Positions 34,531-44,147 of a stretch of 64,000 bases of DNA are shown here, in pieces; position 1 is the stretch's first letter, and the number at the start of each line of letters is the position of its first letter. Source of the DNA: Chloroherpetonaceae bacterium (GTDB lineage: Bacteria; Bacteroidota; Chlorobiia; Chlorobiales; Chloroherpetonaceae). The translations under genes were made by a program, and so were the position numbers. The stretch lies in contig JANQGG010000010.1 in assembly GCA_028277445.1 (NCBI GenBank), positions 39,035-103,034 on the forward strand, given 5' to 3'. The notes under the pieces were generated by a model, which was not told the origin of the DNA, did no database searches, and worked only from the letters and a program-made list of their open reading frames with translations.

Positions 34531-35254
34531 GTCTATAAGGCAACTTTATTCGCCTCTCAAGACCGCCCCAATATATTGTGTCATGATAAGTAACAGCGCA
34601 TTTCATTTGCTACATATTAAAGCTCATTCATATCTGTTTGGACGTGGTTGAAAGATAACATTGATTATGTGGTTTCCGCATAAGACGCCAATTTTTGATT
34701 TTATGTCCGTATAAGACGCAATAGGATAAATCAAGAAAACGGATTTAAGTCCTTATAAACATCTACTTATGTTTATGGCAATTTATATTTCAGCGTCTTA
34801 TACGGGTCGGTATAAACCCCCTTTATTGCTTTTGTGTTGATTAAGAAAAATTTGGAGACGCCATTCATGTTTGTTGAATTAGGGTTTATACGCCAAATGA
34901 ATGAACATCAAAAAATAAGAAGCATTAATTATAATTCAAACCGGATAGGATGGATGTCTAAACACCTTTTCCAGTAAAGGCTCCCGGAAGTTATTAATCC
35001 GGTGTGTATATCTAAAAAAACAATCAGAATAGGAGAAAAAACTTAGGATTGGCTTCTAAAGAAATGATTAAGATAGCGGTAGAACAAAAATTGTAATTAG
35101 TGCAATGGGGGATGATCGGCATCTTACAGGCTTTTATTGTAGTAATCATCAGGTGTTTTTTGGATTTTATCCCGCCAAGCTTCCGACCTTCTTCCAATAG
35201 ATGCCTTAAGGTATGAGTAGAATCTGCAATAAACCACAAATTCAAAGACGGCAA
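34531..35254. other. 724-bp gene-free stretch of probable mobile-element debris
   Basis: No ORF here is convincing. The left part holds the palindrome cluster described at 34665-34893. The right part (35024-35254, minus strand) has ATG-type and non-ATG open stretches that run out of the Roadblock gene's stop codon but match nothing I know. Base composition and the repeats suggest remnants of insertions rather than a lost housekeeping gene. Confidence 0.5.
34665..34893. repeat. Cluster of recombinase-site-like palindromic repeats
   Basis: Two direct copies of TCCG(C/T)ATAAGACGC lie at 34675-34688 and 34706-34719. An inverted copy GCGTCTTATACGG lies at 34793-34805. The first copy is itself part of TTATGTGG-TTT-CCGCATAA (34665-34683). 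A weaker pair, GGTATAAACCC (34809-34819) and GGGTTTATAC (34882-34891), follows. Paired arms with short spacers are typical of tyrosine-recombinase or element-end sites; no recombinase gene is nearby. Confidence 0.6.
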
Positions 35255-35977
35255 TTAAACCAAGTCTTTAAGCTTAGAAATAAAATCGCGAAGTTCTGCA
35301 AATGCCATACCCAGATTAACGGCTTTTGCGGTTAATCCCACGAGTAAAATGTCCTCATTGATCCCACAAACAATAATATTGCCATTATCGCCCTGAATCA
35401 ACGTTTGGCTAAATGTGCCTCTGTTAAGCTGCTTAGCGCTACGTTTGCTTAGGCCTAAAATTGCCGCCGCCGCCGCGCCAACCATATTTTCATCAAGTTC
35501 TTTTTCCGGGACATTTGCCGAATAAACTAATCCATCGTTTCCGACAATAGCAGCCCCGTGAATATCTGTGGATTGTTGTAAGAGCTCTTGTAATGTTTCG
35601 TTAAGTATTTCACCTTTTTTCTTCATGGTTTTATTATTTGATTTATTTTCATTATTTGAAGTCTCATTTTTCCCGGATGATTCATCAACGCGCTGAACAC
35701 CCTCTAACAAAATGGATTTCCATGATTTTGAAATCGAAGTTGTATCGGGAATTTTGTCGATCTCGGATTTAAACTGCCCGTCTTCCCATTTCAGGAGTTT
35801 ATAGAATGCGTTTTCTCCGACAATATCATCCAATGTTGCATGCACGATTTCGCCGTCGTTAATGAATATCTGAGCGTTAGAATCATTATGTTTGAGATTG
35901 ATAGCAGCCGTTTTATGACCTTCACAAAAGTTTTGTACCAGATCGGGCAGGCTAATATGTTTTAAGTTTCCTTGCAT
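35255..35977 (-). CDS. DUF4388 + Roadblock/LC7 domain protein
   Basis: A 240-residue two-domain protein. Residues 1-95 match DUF4388 (PatA-N-like): LKHISLPDLVQNFC, INDGEIVHATLDD, AFYKLLKWEDGQF. A polar linker (KNETSNNENKSNNKT) leads to a Roadblock/LC7 domain at about 123-235: LQELLQQSTDIHGAAIVGNDGLVYSA, then a run of alanines and LVGLTAKAVNLG. Roadblock proteins pair with small GTPases (MglA-type) in polarity and motility control. No GTPase gene lies in the window, so the partner is unknown. Confidence 0.85.
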   Translation of the reverse strand: MQGNLKHISLPDLVQNFCEGHKTAAINLKHNDSNAQIFINDGEIVHATLDDIVGENAFYKLLKWEDGQFKSEIDKIPDTTSISKSWKSILLEGVQRVDESSGKNETSNNENKSNNKTMKKKGEILNETLQELLQQSTDIHGAAIVGNDGLVYSANVPEKELDENMVGAAAAAILGLSKRSAKQLNRGTFSQTLIQGDNGNIIVCGINEDILLVGLTAKAVNLGMAFAELRDFISKLKDLV

Positions 35978-36137
35978 AATATGGTATAGTTAAAAGTTAA
36001 AAAACCTAAACTCTACGCATCCCAACAATCGAGATACCAGCCAACATGAAATAATTAGGGGATTAAAATGAAAAGGTGATAAGGTTCTGAATTCAGGATA
36101 AACAGTAAAACCGAGATAACGGAAAATCAATCAAAGC

Positions 36138-36653
36138 TTATTTTGGTAAGGCAAAAAGGCACGCTTTTCCTTCAAGCATTTCTAAAGCTTCAGATTCAGT
36201 AATACCAACGTCTTCCAACGCTTCGGTTGCAATTTCAATTTTGCCAGCTTTGCTGCGGCAACCAATGCTTTTAATGCCGGCTCTCATCGCGTTTCGAACG
36301 CCTTTATGAACCAAACACAGCGGATGAAGCGCGCCGCCGCCATCAGCTTTTCTGTTATAGGATTTAACCAGGTTCATGGATTCCTCACTCCATTGAGGTA
36401 TCTCGCTATAAATGGCAGAAAACGGGCATTGTTTGGTGATAATGAATGTGTAATCGTCATTACCATCTTTAATTTCATAATTATCTTTGCCATCCAAAGT
36501 TTGAAGCTTTTCGAGCACATCTTTTTCATCGGTGTTAATCGCATCTGCGATTGCTTTACCACCTTGGAGCGCCGGTAAAATGCCCATATCTTCAATATTA
36601 CCAACCAGCAATCCCCAAAGTGCAAATTTGATCGGGTCTTTACGTTCTTCCAT
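36138..36653 (-). CDS. Conserved four-cysteine protein of unknown function
   Basis: A 171-residue soluble protein I do not recognise with confidence. The N-terminal part (LWGLLVGNIEDMGILPALQGGKAI) looks helical. The second half carries four cysteines at 76 (KQCPFSAI), 113 (HPLCLVHKG), 132 (IGCRSKAG) and 165 (KACLFAL), with a neighbouring histidine at 110. The pattern suits a bound metal or Fe-S cluster and somewhat recalls V4R-like sensor domains. It lies 160 bp upstream of the Roadblock gene on the same strand. Confidence 0.6.
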   Translation of the reverse strand: MEERKDPIKFALWGLLVGNIEDMGILPALQGGKAIADAINTDEKDVLEKLQTLDGKDNYEIKDGNDDYTFIITKQCPFSAIYSEIPQWSEESMNLVKSYNRKADGGGALHPLCLVHKGVRNAMRAGIKSIGCRSKAGKIEIATEALEDVGITESEALEMLEGKACLFALPK

Positions 36654-36848
36654 AGTAGTGATGAATTAGTATTTAAAATTTTTTCATGAAAGCAAATGCT
36701 TCCAATCTGTAGTTACTAGAAAAGTATCACAAAATGATCACAGAAGTCTTTAATAATAGTTTGATAAAATGACGCAATGCTACGGTTTTGATCTCATTTG
36801 CCTATATTCAGCAATTTTACATTTTATTGATTCACCATAATTTTACCT

Positions 36849-37994
36849 ATGGATGTTGATGTTATCGTAGCAGGTTCAGGGCCAAGTGGCGCCACTGCAG
36901 CAACGGTTCTAGCCCAAAACGGTGTGAATGTGCTATTGGTTGATAAAGCTCAGTTTCCCAGGACCAAAGTATGTGGCGATGGTTTGCCGCCCTTGGCTTT
37001 AGAGCTGTTAAATGAAATTGGCGTTAAAGATAAACTTCTTGAAACCGAGCCAAACGAGATTACAAAGGTGAAGATTGTTTCACCAAAAAACAGATCAGTA
37101 ACACTCAATATCAAGCTAAAAAACAAGTTCTATATCATCCCTCGCCTTACTATGGACAAAGTCTTGCATGATCATGCCATTGAATCCGGCGCCAGGTTTG
37201 TTCAGGCACGGGTTAAAGCGCCAATCCTAAAAAATGGCGTTGTTGTTGGTTTGAGCGTGGTGGAAAATGGCGAGGAAAAACAATATTATGCAAAGCTTGT
37301 GATTGCCGCTGATGGCAATAGCTCCAAAATAGCTTCGGCGCTCAGGCAGGATATTCAACAACAGCATCATCAAATTATAAGCTTAAGAGGTTATCTGAAA
37401 GGGTACGATATTCCCGATGAAATGAACGAAGGGTATTTATTGCCTGAACTTGTTCCGGGTTATTTATGGGTATTTCCAACCGGGGATGGACGGATTAATA
37501 TCGGTTTGGGTATGCGCTGGGATAAATATTCCGAGAAAAAAACAAACCTAAAAAAAATATTGGAGCGTTTTCTTAAGCGACCCGAAATAAAAGCGCGTTT
37601 ATCACAAAACTGGGAATTGGGTGAAATGATGGGCGCTACGATGAACCTTGCCTCCCAGGAAAATATCCGGCGAGCATACAACGGCGCACTTTTGGTTGGT
37701 GATGCAGGGGCGTGGATTGCGCCTTTAACCGGGGGCGGCATCTACAACGCAATCTTTTCAGGTAAAACTGCCGCAGAAGTGGCCACAGAGGCCATTACAA
37801 AAAATGATACATCATTACACGTGTTGCGCCACTATGAAACCCGTTGCTTGGATCATATGTGGCGTGAAATCCGGCTTACATATAACATCCAGAGGCTTAT
37901 AGCCAGGCACCCGTTTTTGATTGAAGCCTCATTAAAGCTTGTCAATAAAAAACTATTAAACCTTCTAAGACTCTACGAGGATGTGGATTTTTAA
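36849..37994 (+). CDS. Geranylgeranyl reductase family FAD-dependent oxidoreductase
   Basis: A 381-residue flavoprotein. The FAD dinucleotide motif is GSGPSG (9-14), followed by CGDGLPP (near 43), the LVIAADGNSSKIA block, and LVGDAGAWIAPLTGGGIYNA (about 278-297). Relatives reduce isoprenoid chains (chlorophyll phytyl, archaeal lipids, menaquinone). Overall features place it in this family, but whether it acts on a bacteriochlorophyll, a quinone or a lipid cannot be told from sequence. It is monocistronic by spacing. Confidence 0.85.
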   Translation: MDVDVIVAGSGPSGATAATVLAQNGVNVLLVDKAQFPRTKVCGDGLPPLALELLNEIGVKDKLLETEPNEITKVKIVSPKNRSVTLNIKLKNKFYIIPRLTMDKVLHDHAIESGARFVQARVKAPILKNGVVVGLSVVENGEEKQYYAKLVIAADGNSSKIASALRQDIQQQHHQIISLRGYLKGYDIPDEMNEGYLLPELVPGYLWVFPTGDGRINIGLGMRWDKYSEKKTNLKKILERFLKRPEIKARLSQNWELGEMMGATMNLASQENIRRAYNGALLVGDAGAWIAPLTGGGIYNAIFSGKTAAEVATEAITKNDTSLHVLRHYETRCLDHMWREIRLTYNIQRLIARHPFLIEASLKLVNKKLLNLLRLYEDVDF

Positions 37995-38116
37995 AATCTG
38001 ATCAATATCACTTGTTAGACTTATTGGAAGGCTAGGCTTTTTTTGCGTTATTTAATTATCCCTTGAAGTCTCAAAGACGTTGTCTTGCGAAACATTAAGA
38101 AGTCACTGAATCGTTT

Positions 38117-40573
38117 ATGAAAGTTCTAAAATTTGGCGGATCCTCCATTTCAGACTCAGCCCGAATAAAGCAGGTGGCTGAAATCATTTATAATCAAAGT
38201 CATAACAATAAACTGACGGTAGTTCTATCGGCGTTTGGCGGAATAACCGATCATTTGATCAAATCAGGAGAGCTGGCGGCCATTGGCGATAGCGCTTATC
38301 GTTTAGAACTGGCGCGAATTGAAGAGTTTCATTTACAATGCGCCAGAATGTTGCTTTCGCCCGAAGACTATCAAAAAGCATTGTTTCAGCTCAGGAAAAA
38401 ATTCCAGGAGCTATCCAATGTTTTGCAAGGCGTTTATTTACTCAAAGAGCGAACCGCAAGAAGTGCGGATTTAATTGTCAGTTTTGGCGAACGCTTATCG
38501 GCATATATTATCAGCTTGGTTTTGGAATCAAAAGGTTTGGATGTTGTTTATGTTGATGCCAGGCCATTGATAAAAACCGATAATGTATATGGTCATGCAA
38601 CGGTGGATTTTCAGGAAACCAATGCAAAACTTAGAGCTTACTTTGAGCATGAGCCGGCTTTGCCCGTCGTCACGGGTTTTATTGCGTCAGCGCCCGATCA
38701 AACAACCACAACATTGGGACGAGGCGGTTCGGATTACACCGCAGCCATTCTAGCTGGTGCACTTGAAGCCGAAGAAATTCAAATATGGACGGATGTTCCT
38801 GGCATGATGAGCGCCGATCCGAAAAAAGTCGTTGACGCTTATACGCTTCAGGAGATCAGTTACGGTGAAGCCCTGGAGCTTTCGCATGCCGGCGCAAAAA
38901 TTTTGCATCCATATACCGTTAGGCCGGCCATAGAAAATAAAATTCCGATTATCATCAAATGCACGTTTAATCCCGAGCTTCCCGGAACGAGAATTTCGGA
39001 TAAAATCACACCGATAAACAGCTTCGGAAGCGTTAAAGGTATCTCGTCCATTAACGACGTTGCGCTGGTAAATGTGGAAGGAAGCGGTATGGTGGGCATT
39101 CCCGGAATTGCTTCACGATTATTTGCTTCGCTGGCGGCATCGGGTATTAACATCATATTTATTTCGCAGGCTTCCTCGGAGCAGTCCATTAGTTTGGTTG
39201 TAAGAAAAGGCGTTGCGCAAAAAGCGAAAGTGGTCGTTGAAAAAGAGTTTGCGCAAGAGCTCCATGAACATCAGGTTGAGCAAATTTCATTACAGTTCGA
39301 TATGTCTATTATCGCCATTGTTGGGGATAGAATGGCTGGCAAGCCTGGCGTTTCGGCGCGCCTGTTTGAAACCCTGGGTAAAAACGGCGTTAATGTGATT
39401 GCTGTGGCGCAGGGATCAAATGAAATGAACATTTCGATTGTTGTCAGGGAGAAAGAGGAAAACAAAGCCTTGAATTGTATTCATGAATCGTTTTTCCTTT
39501 CACGCAATAAAATTCATGTGTTCATTGCCGGGACTGGAACAATTGCCAAAAGTTTACTCTCTCAAATTTCTGCCCACAGAAGCGTTTTGTGTGATGAAAT
39601 GAACCTTGAAATTGAGGTTTGTGGCCTGACCAATACGCGTCAAAGAGTGTTTAACCCGGAAGGCATTTCCCTGGATAACTGGCAAGAGGAACTTAAAGAG
39701 GATACTCAGGCATCCGATATTGAATCGTATGTAGATAAGATCCTCAACTATAACTTGCACAATACTATTTTTGTGGATTGCACGGCCAGCCAACATGTGG
39801 CAAATCTCTACCCGAAATTGCTAAGCTCCAATGTTTCAGTTGTTACGGCTAATAAGCTTGGAACGGCTGGCGATATTGCGCTTTATGATGACATACAGCA
39901 TGCGATCAACTCTGGGCGAGCTAAGTTCTTATATGAAACCAATGTTGGCGCAGGATTGCCAATTTTGGGAACATTGGCCGATCTTCGCCGAAGCGGTGAC
40001 AAAATTGAAAAAATTGAAGGCGTGGTTTCGGGAACGCTCAGCTATATTTTTACCACGCTTCGCTCAGGACAGCCTTTCAGCCAAATTATCCGCGATGCGA
40101 AAGCCGCCGGATACACCGAACCTGATCCACGGGAAGACCTTTCAGGATCGGACTTTGCACGCAAGTTTTTGATTTTGGCGCGAGAATTGGGATACAAACT
40201 GGATTTTAAAGATATCGTTTATGAGAACCTGGTTCCTGAACCGCTCAGGGGCGATATGGATACCGCTGCATTTTTAGATAAGCTCGAAGCTTATGATGAA
40301 GAATTTGATCAAAAGCATCAAGAGGCAAAATCAAAAAACCATGTGCTAAGCTACTTGGGACGTTTGGAATGCGGAAAAATCCATATCGGTTTAACATCAG
40401 TGCCCGATTCAAGCCCGATTTCAACCTTGACAGGTACGGAAAACTTAATTTCATTTACAACCGAACGTTATAAAACCAACCCATTGATTGTTCGCGGTCC
40501 TGGCGCTGGGGCTGAAGTTACTGCCGGAGGTGTTTTTGCAGACATATTGAGATTATCAAACTATCTGACTTAA
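38117..40573 (+). CDS. thrA: Bifunctional aspartokinase / homoserine dehydrogenase
   Basis: An 818-residue fusion catalysing the first and third steps from aspartate to threonine. The aspartokinase part begins KVLKFGGSSISD and has TLGRGGSDYTAAILA (about 200-215). Two ACT domains (about 315-460) bind the feedback effector. The homoserine dehydrogenase part begins HVFIAGTGTIAKSLL (about 465) and includes GAGLPILGTL and YTEPDPREDLSG. Threonine inhibition is expected but not provable here. cinA follows after 7 bp. Confidence 0.96.
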   Translation: MKVLKFGGSSISDSARIKQVAEIIYNQSHNNKLTVVLSAFGGITDHLIKSGELAAIGDSAYRLELARIEEFHLQCARMLLSPEDYQKALFQLRKKFQELSNVLQGVYLLKERTARSADLIVSFGERLSAYIISLVLESKGLDVVYVDARPLIKTDNVYGHATVDFQETNAKLRAYFEHEPALPVVTGFIASAPDQTTTTLGRGGSDYTAAILAGALEAEEIQIWTDVPGMMSADPKKVVDAYTLQEISYGEALELSHAGAKILHPYTVRPAIENKIPIIIKCTFNPELPGTRISDKITPINSFGSVKGISSINDVALVNVEGSGMVGIPGIASRLFASLAASGINIIFISQASSEQSISLVVRKGVAQKAKVVVEKEFAQELHEHQVEQISLQFDMSIIAIVGDRMAGKPGVSARLFETLGKNGVNVIAVAQGSNEMNISIVVREKEENKALNCIHESFFLSRNKIHVFIAGTGTIAKSLLSQISAHRSVLCDEMNLEIEVCGLTNTRQRVFNPEGISLDNWQEELKEDTQASDIESYVDKILNYNLHNTIFVDCTASQHVANLYPKLLSSNVSVVTANKLGTAGDIALYDDIQHAINSGRAKFLYETNVGAGLPILGTLADLRRSGDKIEKIEGVVSGTLSYIFTTLRSGQPFSQIIRDAKAAGYTEPDPREDLSGSDFARKFLILARELGYKLDFKDIVYENLVPEPLRGDMDTAAFLDKLEAYDEEFDQKHQEAKSKNHVLSYLGRLECGKIHIGLTSVPDSSPISTLTGTENLISFTTERYKTNPLIVRGPGAGAEVTAGGVFADILRLSNYLT

Positions 40574-40580
40574 AGAACAA

Positions 40581-41858
40581 ATGCATGCAGAAATATTATC
40601 GATTGGCGATGAACTATTGATCGGGCAGGTTGTCAATACAAATGCATCGTATATTGCCAGTCAGTTGGATTTAATAGGCGTATCGGTAAATCGGATTATT
40701 GCATTAGGCGACGATAGTTCTCAGATCAAATCTCAGCTTCAGGATAGTCTTTCTAAATCAGACATTGTTATAACTACCGGAGGCTTAGGCCCTACGCATG
40801 ATGATATCACCAAAAAGACCATCGCTGATTTTTTTCAAAAAAAATTAGTTTTTGATCAGCAAGCTTATGACAAATGCAAGTCGCGATTCCGAAAGCGCGG
40901 TATTTCAATGCCAAAGTCAAACGCCTCTCAGGCCGAAGTGATTGAAGGGTCATATGTTATTCAAAACAACCGCGGCACTGCGCCCGGCATGATTTTGCAT
41001 GATCTTGAATCACACCCAAAGAAATATGTGGTTGTTTTACCGGGCGTCCCCTATGAAATGCAAGAGATGATGATCGCCGAAGTAGCGCCGTACTTCAAAT
41101 CCAAGTCACCCACTGTTTTTAAGCATACCATGCTAATGACTACTGGAATAGGTGAATCAACATTAGCCGAACAAATCGGCGATGTGGGTGATTTTTTGGA
41201 AGAAGGCACTTCGCTGGCTTATTTGCCCCAATCGGCCGGCGTTAAGCTCAGGCTCACTTCAAAAGGTATGGATGAATCGGATATTCTTCATAAGCATGAA
41301 AAAGCATTAAAAATACTTACACAAAAAATAGGACGCTATTTGTATGCAACTTCCGACATGCCCCTGGAAGCATGCATCGGTTCAATCCTAACACGTCGAA
41401 AACTTAAACTTGCCGTTGCAGAATCATGCACCGGAGGTTTAATCTCGCATCGTTTAACCAATATCCCAGGATCATCGCACTATTTTATTGAAGGGATTAT
41501 TTCTTATGCTAACGAATCAAAAATCGCCAGACTGGGTGTAAATCCCAAAACACTTGAACAGCATGGCGCTGTAAGCGAGCAAGTGGCTTTGGAAATGGCT
41601 AAGGGTTGTTTAGAAAGAAGCGATTGTGATATTGCGGTTTCAACGACTGGCGTTGCAGGACCTGGAGGAGGAACAGAGAGAAAACCGGTTGGAATGATTT
41701 GCTTTGCCATTGCAACTGGCCCGAAACTTGGCAAGCAAACGCTTGTAAAAACCATGAACTTTACACATGAACGAATTCGCAATAAAGAACGGTTTAGTGA
41801 AACAGCGCTACATTTAATTCATGAACTGCTGACAAAATCAGGCAATTGTAAGAATTAA
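40581..41858 (+). CDS. cinA: CinA-family nicotinamide-nucleotide amidohydrolase
   Basis: A 425-residue protein with an N-terminal MoaB/MogA-like (COG1058) domain (residues 1-170: ILSIGDELLIGQVVNTNA, TTGGLGPTHDD, LPGVPYEM) and a C-terminal CinA/PncC domain (about 265-420: VAESCTGGLISHRLTNIPGSS, STTGVAGPGGG). It deamidates NMN in pyridine-nucleotide salvage and may also act on ADP-ribose. It lies 7 bp after thrA and is probably co-transcribed, without obvious metabolic link. Confidence 0.94.
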   Translation: MHAEILSIGDELLIGQVVNTNASYIASQLDLIGVSVNRIIALGDDSSQIKSQLQDSLSKSDIVITTGGLGPTHDDITKKTIADFFQKKLVFDQQAYDKCKSRFRKRGISMPKSNASQAEVIEGSYVIQNNRGTAPGMILHDLESHPKKYVVVLPGVPYEMQEMMIAEVAPYFKSKSPTVFKHTMLMTTGIGESTLAEQIGDVGDFLEEGTSLAYLPQSAGVKLRLTSKGMDESDILHKHEKALKILTQKIGRYLYATSDMPLEACIGSILTRRKLKLAVAESCTGGLISHRLTNIPGSSHYFIEGIISYANESKIARLGVNPKTLEQHGAVSEQVALEMAKGCLERSDCDIAVSTTGVAGPGGGTERKPVGMICFAIATGPKLGKQTLVKTMNFTHERIRNKERFSETALHLIHELLTKSGNCKN

Positions 41859-41897
41859 TTTCAAATAAAGTTGTAAAATGTTAAGAATTTGAAATTA
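41856..41897 (+). terminator. AT-rich hairpin after cinA
   Basis: TAATTTCAAAT and ATTTGAAATTA form perfect 11-bp arms around a 20-base loop, starting at the cinA stop codon. It is followed by T-rich sequence. The stem lacks G+C, so termination strength is doubtful. Confidence 0.35.
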
Positions 41898-42062
41898 TAT
41901 TTTAGTTTATGTACAGAACATTACTTTATCCCCGAAGGTAGTAAATGTATTGCTTTTTTAGCAAGGCGACTATTTATTTCGTTAACATAATTGATCATGG
42001 GATCATCAATTAATTCAATGCTAAACAACGCTTTGTATTAGACAACTCTGTTAGGGGGTTTT

Positions 42063-44147
42063 ATGTTAGATGTTACGAAAATTCAGTTATTTGATAAAAT
42101 TGGACTAGAGCCTATTCTTATAGAGCAATCAATGTTAAATGATTGCGATGAGTTTCAATACCATAATCCTAAGCAAGGGCCAAAAGAATTAAGAGAACTC
42201 ATTCATAACGATCAACATTCAAACTGTTTAATACTTGTAGATGCCCTAACGTTGCATCGGGTGAAAATGAAGATGCCCGATGAGCTTAAAAACAGAATTG
42301 CCATTGCGGTCATTTCGCCTAAAGATGAGTTAAACGAATTAAATAATTGCCAGGATCAACTTGAATCTGAAGATGTCATCGATATTCTTGAAGATCCGGT
42401 TTCCCCGTCCCGTTTAGATATCTTATTAAAGAGAGCCATCATTCATTTTAATAAATCTGATGAAGTAAATACCCTCAAAAAAGAACTTAAGGAGCAAAAG
42501 CATAAACTTCAAAAACTCAATGAAATTGGCATTGCGCTGAGTTCCGAAAGAAATATTTCCAAGCTACTTGATGTCATTCTTACCGAAAGTATGGTGTTAA
42601 CCAGTTCTGATGCCGGAAGTTTATATATCGTTGAAGACGTTGAAGATTCCGAAGAAGACCCATCGGATTATTTTGCCAACAAACAATTAAAGTTTAGCCA
42701 TACCAGAAATCATAGTGTGGATGTACCGTTCAAGGAATTTGTGATGCCCATAAGCCCCAATAGTATTGCCGGATATGTGGCGTTATCCGGTCAGTCATTG
42801 AATTTGCCGGATGTTTATCACATTCCTGAAAATGTTCCTTATGGGTTTGGTGGAAGAATGTTTGATGAAGCCATTGGCTATAGAACGATGTCAATGCTGG
42901 TTGTTCCAATGTTAAACCGGAATAATGAAACCATAGGTGTGATTCAACTGATTAATAAAAAGCACAGTGAATCAGTAAAGCTCAGCGATGATGTTGTAAC
43001 ACATCAATTTGTAGCGCCCTTTAATAAAGCTGATGAGGAATTTATTTACTCGCTGGCTTCCCAGGCCGCTGTAGCCTATGAAAATCAAATCCTCTTTGAA
43101 GCGCACAAAAATCTTTTGGATTCCTTTATCAAATTAATGGCGGATGCCATTGATCATAAATCGCCTTATACCGGTGGGCATTGTAATCGCGTGCCGGTTT
43201 TAACGGAAATGATTGCAAAAGCTGTGTGCGATTCAGAAGATGAAAAGTTTGCCGATTTTAATTTAACGCAGGATCAATGGTATGAATTACATATTGCGGC
43301 CTGGCTTCATGATTGTGGAAAAGTTACAACGCCGGTTCATGTCATGGATAAATCCACAAAATTGGAAACCATTTTTGATCGGCTTGAAACGGTTAAAACC
43401 CGTTTTGAGCTTTTAAAACGTGATACTGAAATTGAATACCACAATGCACTGACCAGGCAGAATGAAGATCCGAAGGTTTTGGAAATCGTCTATAAAGAGC
43501 GATTAGAAAAAATTGAGCGTGATTTTGAATTTATCAAAACCGTCAATATTGGCGGTGAATTTTTGGAAGATGAAAAAATTGAACGCATCAAAGAAATTGG
43601 CGCACAAAAAATTGTTCTAAATGGCAAAGAACGCCCGCTTTTAAATGATGATGAAATAAAAAATCTGAGCATCAGGAAAGGTACTTTAACCGATGAAGAA
43701 CGAAAGATAATTAACGATCATATTGTCATCACGATTGATATGCTTGAAAAATTACCTTTCCCAAGAAATTTGATGCGAGTACCAGAGTATGCAGGCGGAC
43801 ATCATGAAAAAATGGATGGCACAGGTTATCCAAAAGGTCTAGAAAGAAAACAAATGTCTATACCTGCGCGAGTAATGGCAATAGCAGATGTGTTTGAAGC
43901 CCTAACGGCAGTTGACAGGCCGTATAAAAAAGGTAAAAAATTAAGTGAGGCAATGGATATTATGGGAAAAATGAAGTCCGAAAATCATTTGGATCCGGAT
44001 TTGTTGGATTTGTTTGTTACGTCGAAAGTATATCTTGATTATGCGCATAAGTATATGGATCCCAGCTTAATAGATGAGGTTGATGAGAACAAAATATTGT
44101 CCATTGCGCCTAAAATGATGGAAGAAAGAAAAAATGTGATTGTTTAA
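42063..44147 (+). CDS. GAF / HD-GYP domain phosphodiesterase, degenerate receiver N-terminus (copy 1)
   Basis: A 694-residue signalling protein, probably a c-di-GMP phosphodiesterase. Residues 1-135 look like a receiver fold without the phosphorylation pattern. A coiled coil (about 135-165) leads to a GAF domain (165-345: SSDAGSLYIVED, RTMSMLVVPMLNR). The HD-GYP part has the H-x-x-x-x-x-x-H entry near 364, HDCGK (about 416) and HHEKMDGTGYP (about 580). About 110 helical, charged residues are inserted between HDCGK and the KGTLTDEE helix, splitting the usual arrangement. It overlaps the paralogue downstream by 1 bp (TAATG). An AGGGGGT site precedes the ATG. Confidence 0.88.
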   Translation: MLDVTKIQLFDKIGLEPILIEQSMLNDCDEFQYHNPKQGPKELRELIHNDQHSNCLILVDALTLHRVKMKMPDELKNRIAIAVISPKDELNELNNCQDQLESEDVIDILEDPVSPSRLDILLKRAIIHFNKSDEVNTLKKELKEQKHKLQKLNEIGIALSSERNISKLLDVILTESMVLTSSDAGSLYIVEDVEDSEEDPSDYFANKQLKFSHTRNHSVDVPFKEFVMPISPNSIAGYVALSGQSLNLPDVYHIPENVPYGFGGRMFDEAIGYRTMSMLVVPMLNRNNETIGVIQLINKKHSESVKLSDDVVTHQFVAPFNKADEEFIYSLASQAAVAYENQILFEAHKNLLDSFIKLMADAIDHKSPYTGGHCNRVPVLTEMIAKAVCDSEDEKFADFNLTQDQWYELHIAAWLHDCGKVTTPVHVMDKSTKLETIFDRLETVKTRFELLKRDTEIEYHNALTRQNEDPKVLEIVYKERLEKIERDFEFIKTVNIGGEFLEDEKIERIKEIGAQKIVLNGKERPLLNDDEIKNLSIRKGTLTDEERKIINDHIVITIDMLEKLPFPRNLMRVPEYAGGHHEKMDGTGYPKGLERKQMSIPARVMAIADVFEALTAVDRPYKKGKKLSEAMDIMGKMKSENHLDPDLLDLFVTSKVYLDYAHKYMDPSLIDEVDENKILSIAPKMMEERKNVIV

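Noticed and set aside
35024-35254. 76-codon minus-strand ORF after the Roadblock gene
   Set aside because: TTG start directly after a stop codon, no recognisable sequence, and another frame is equally open.
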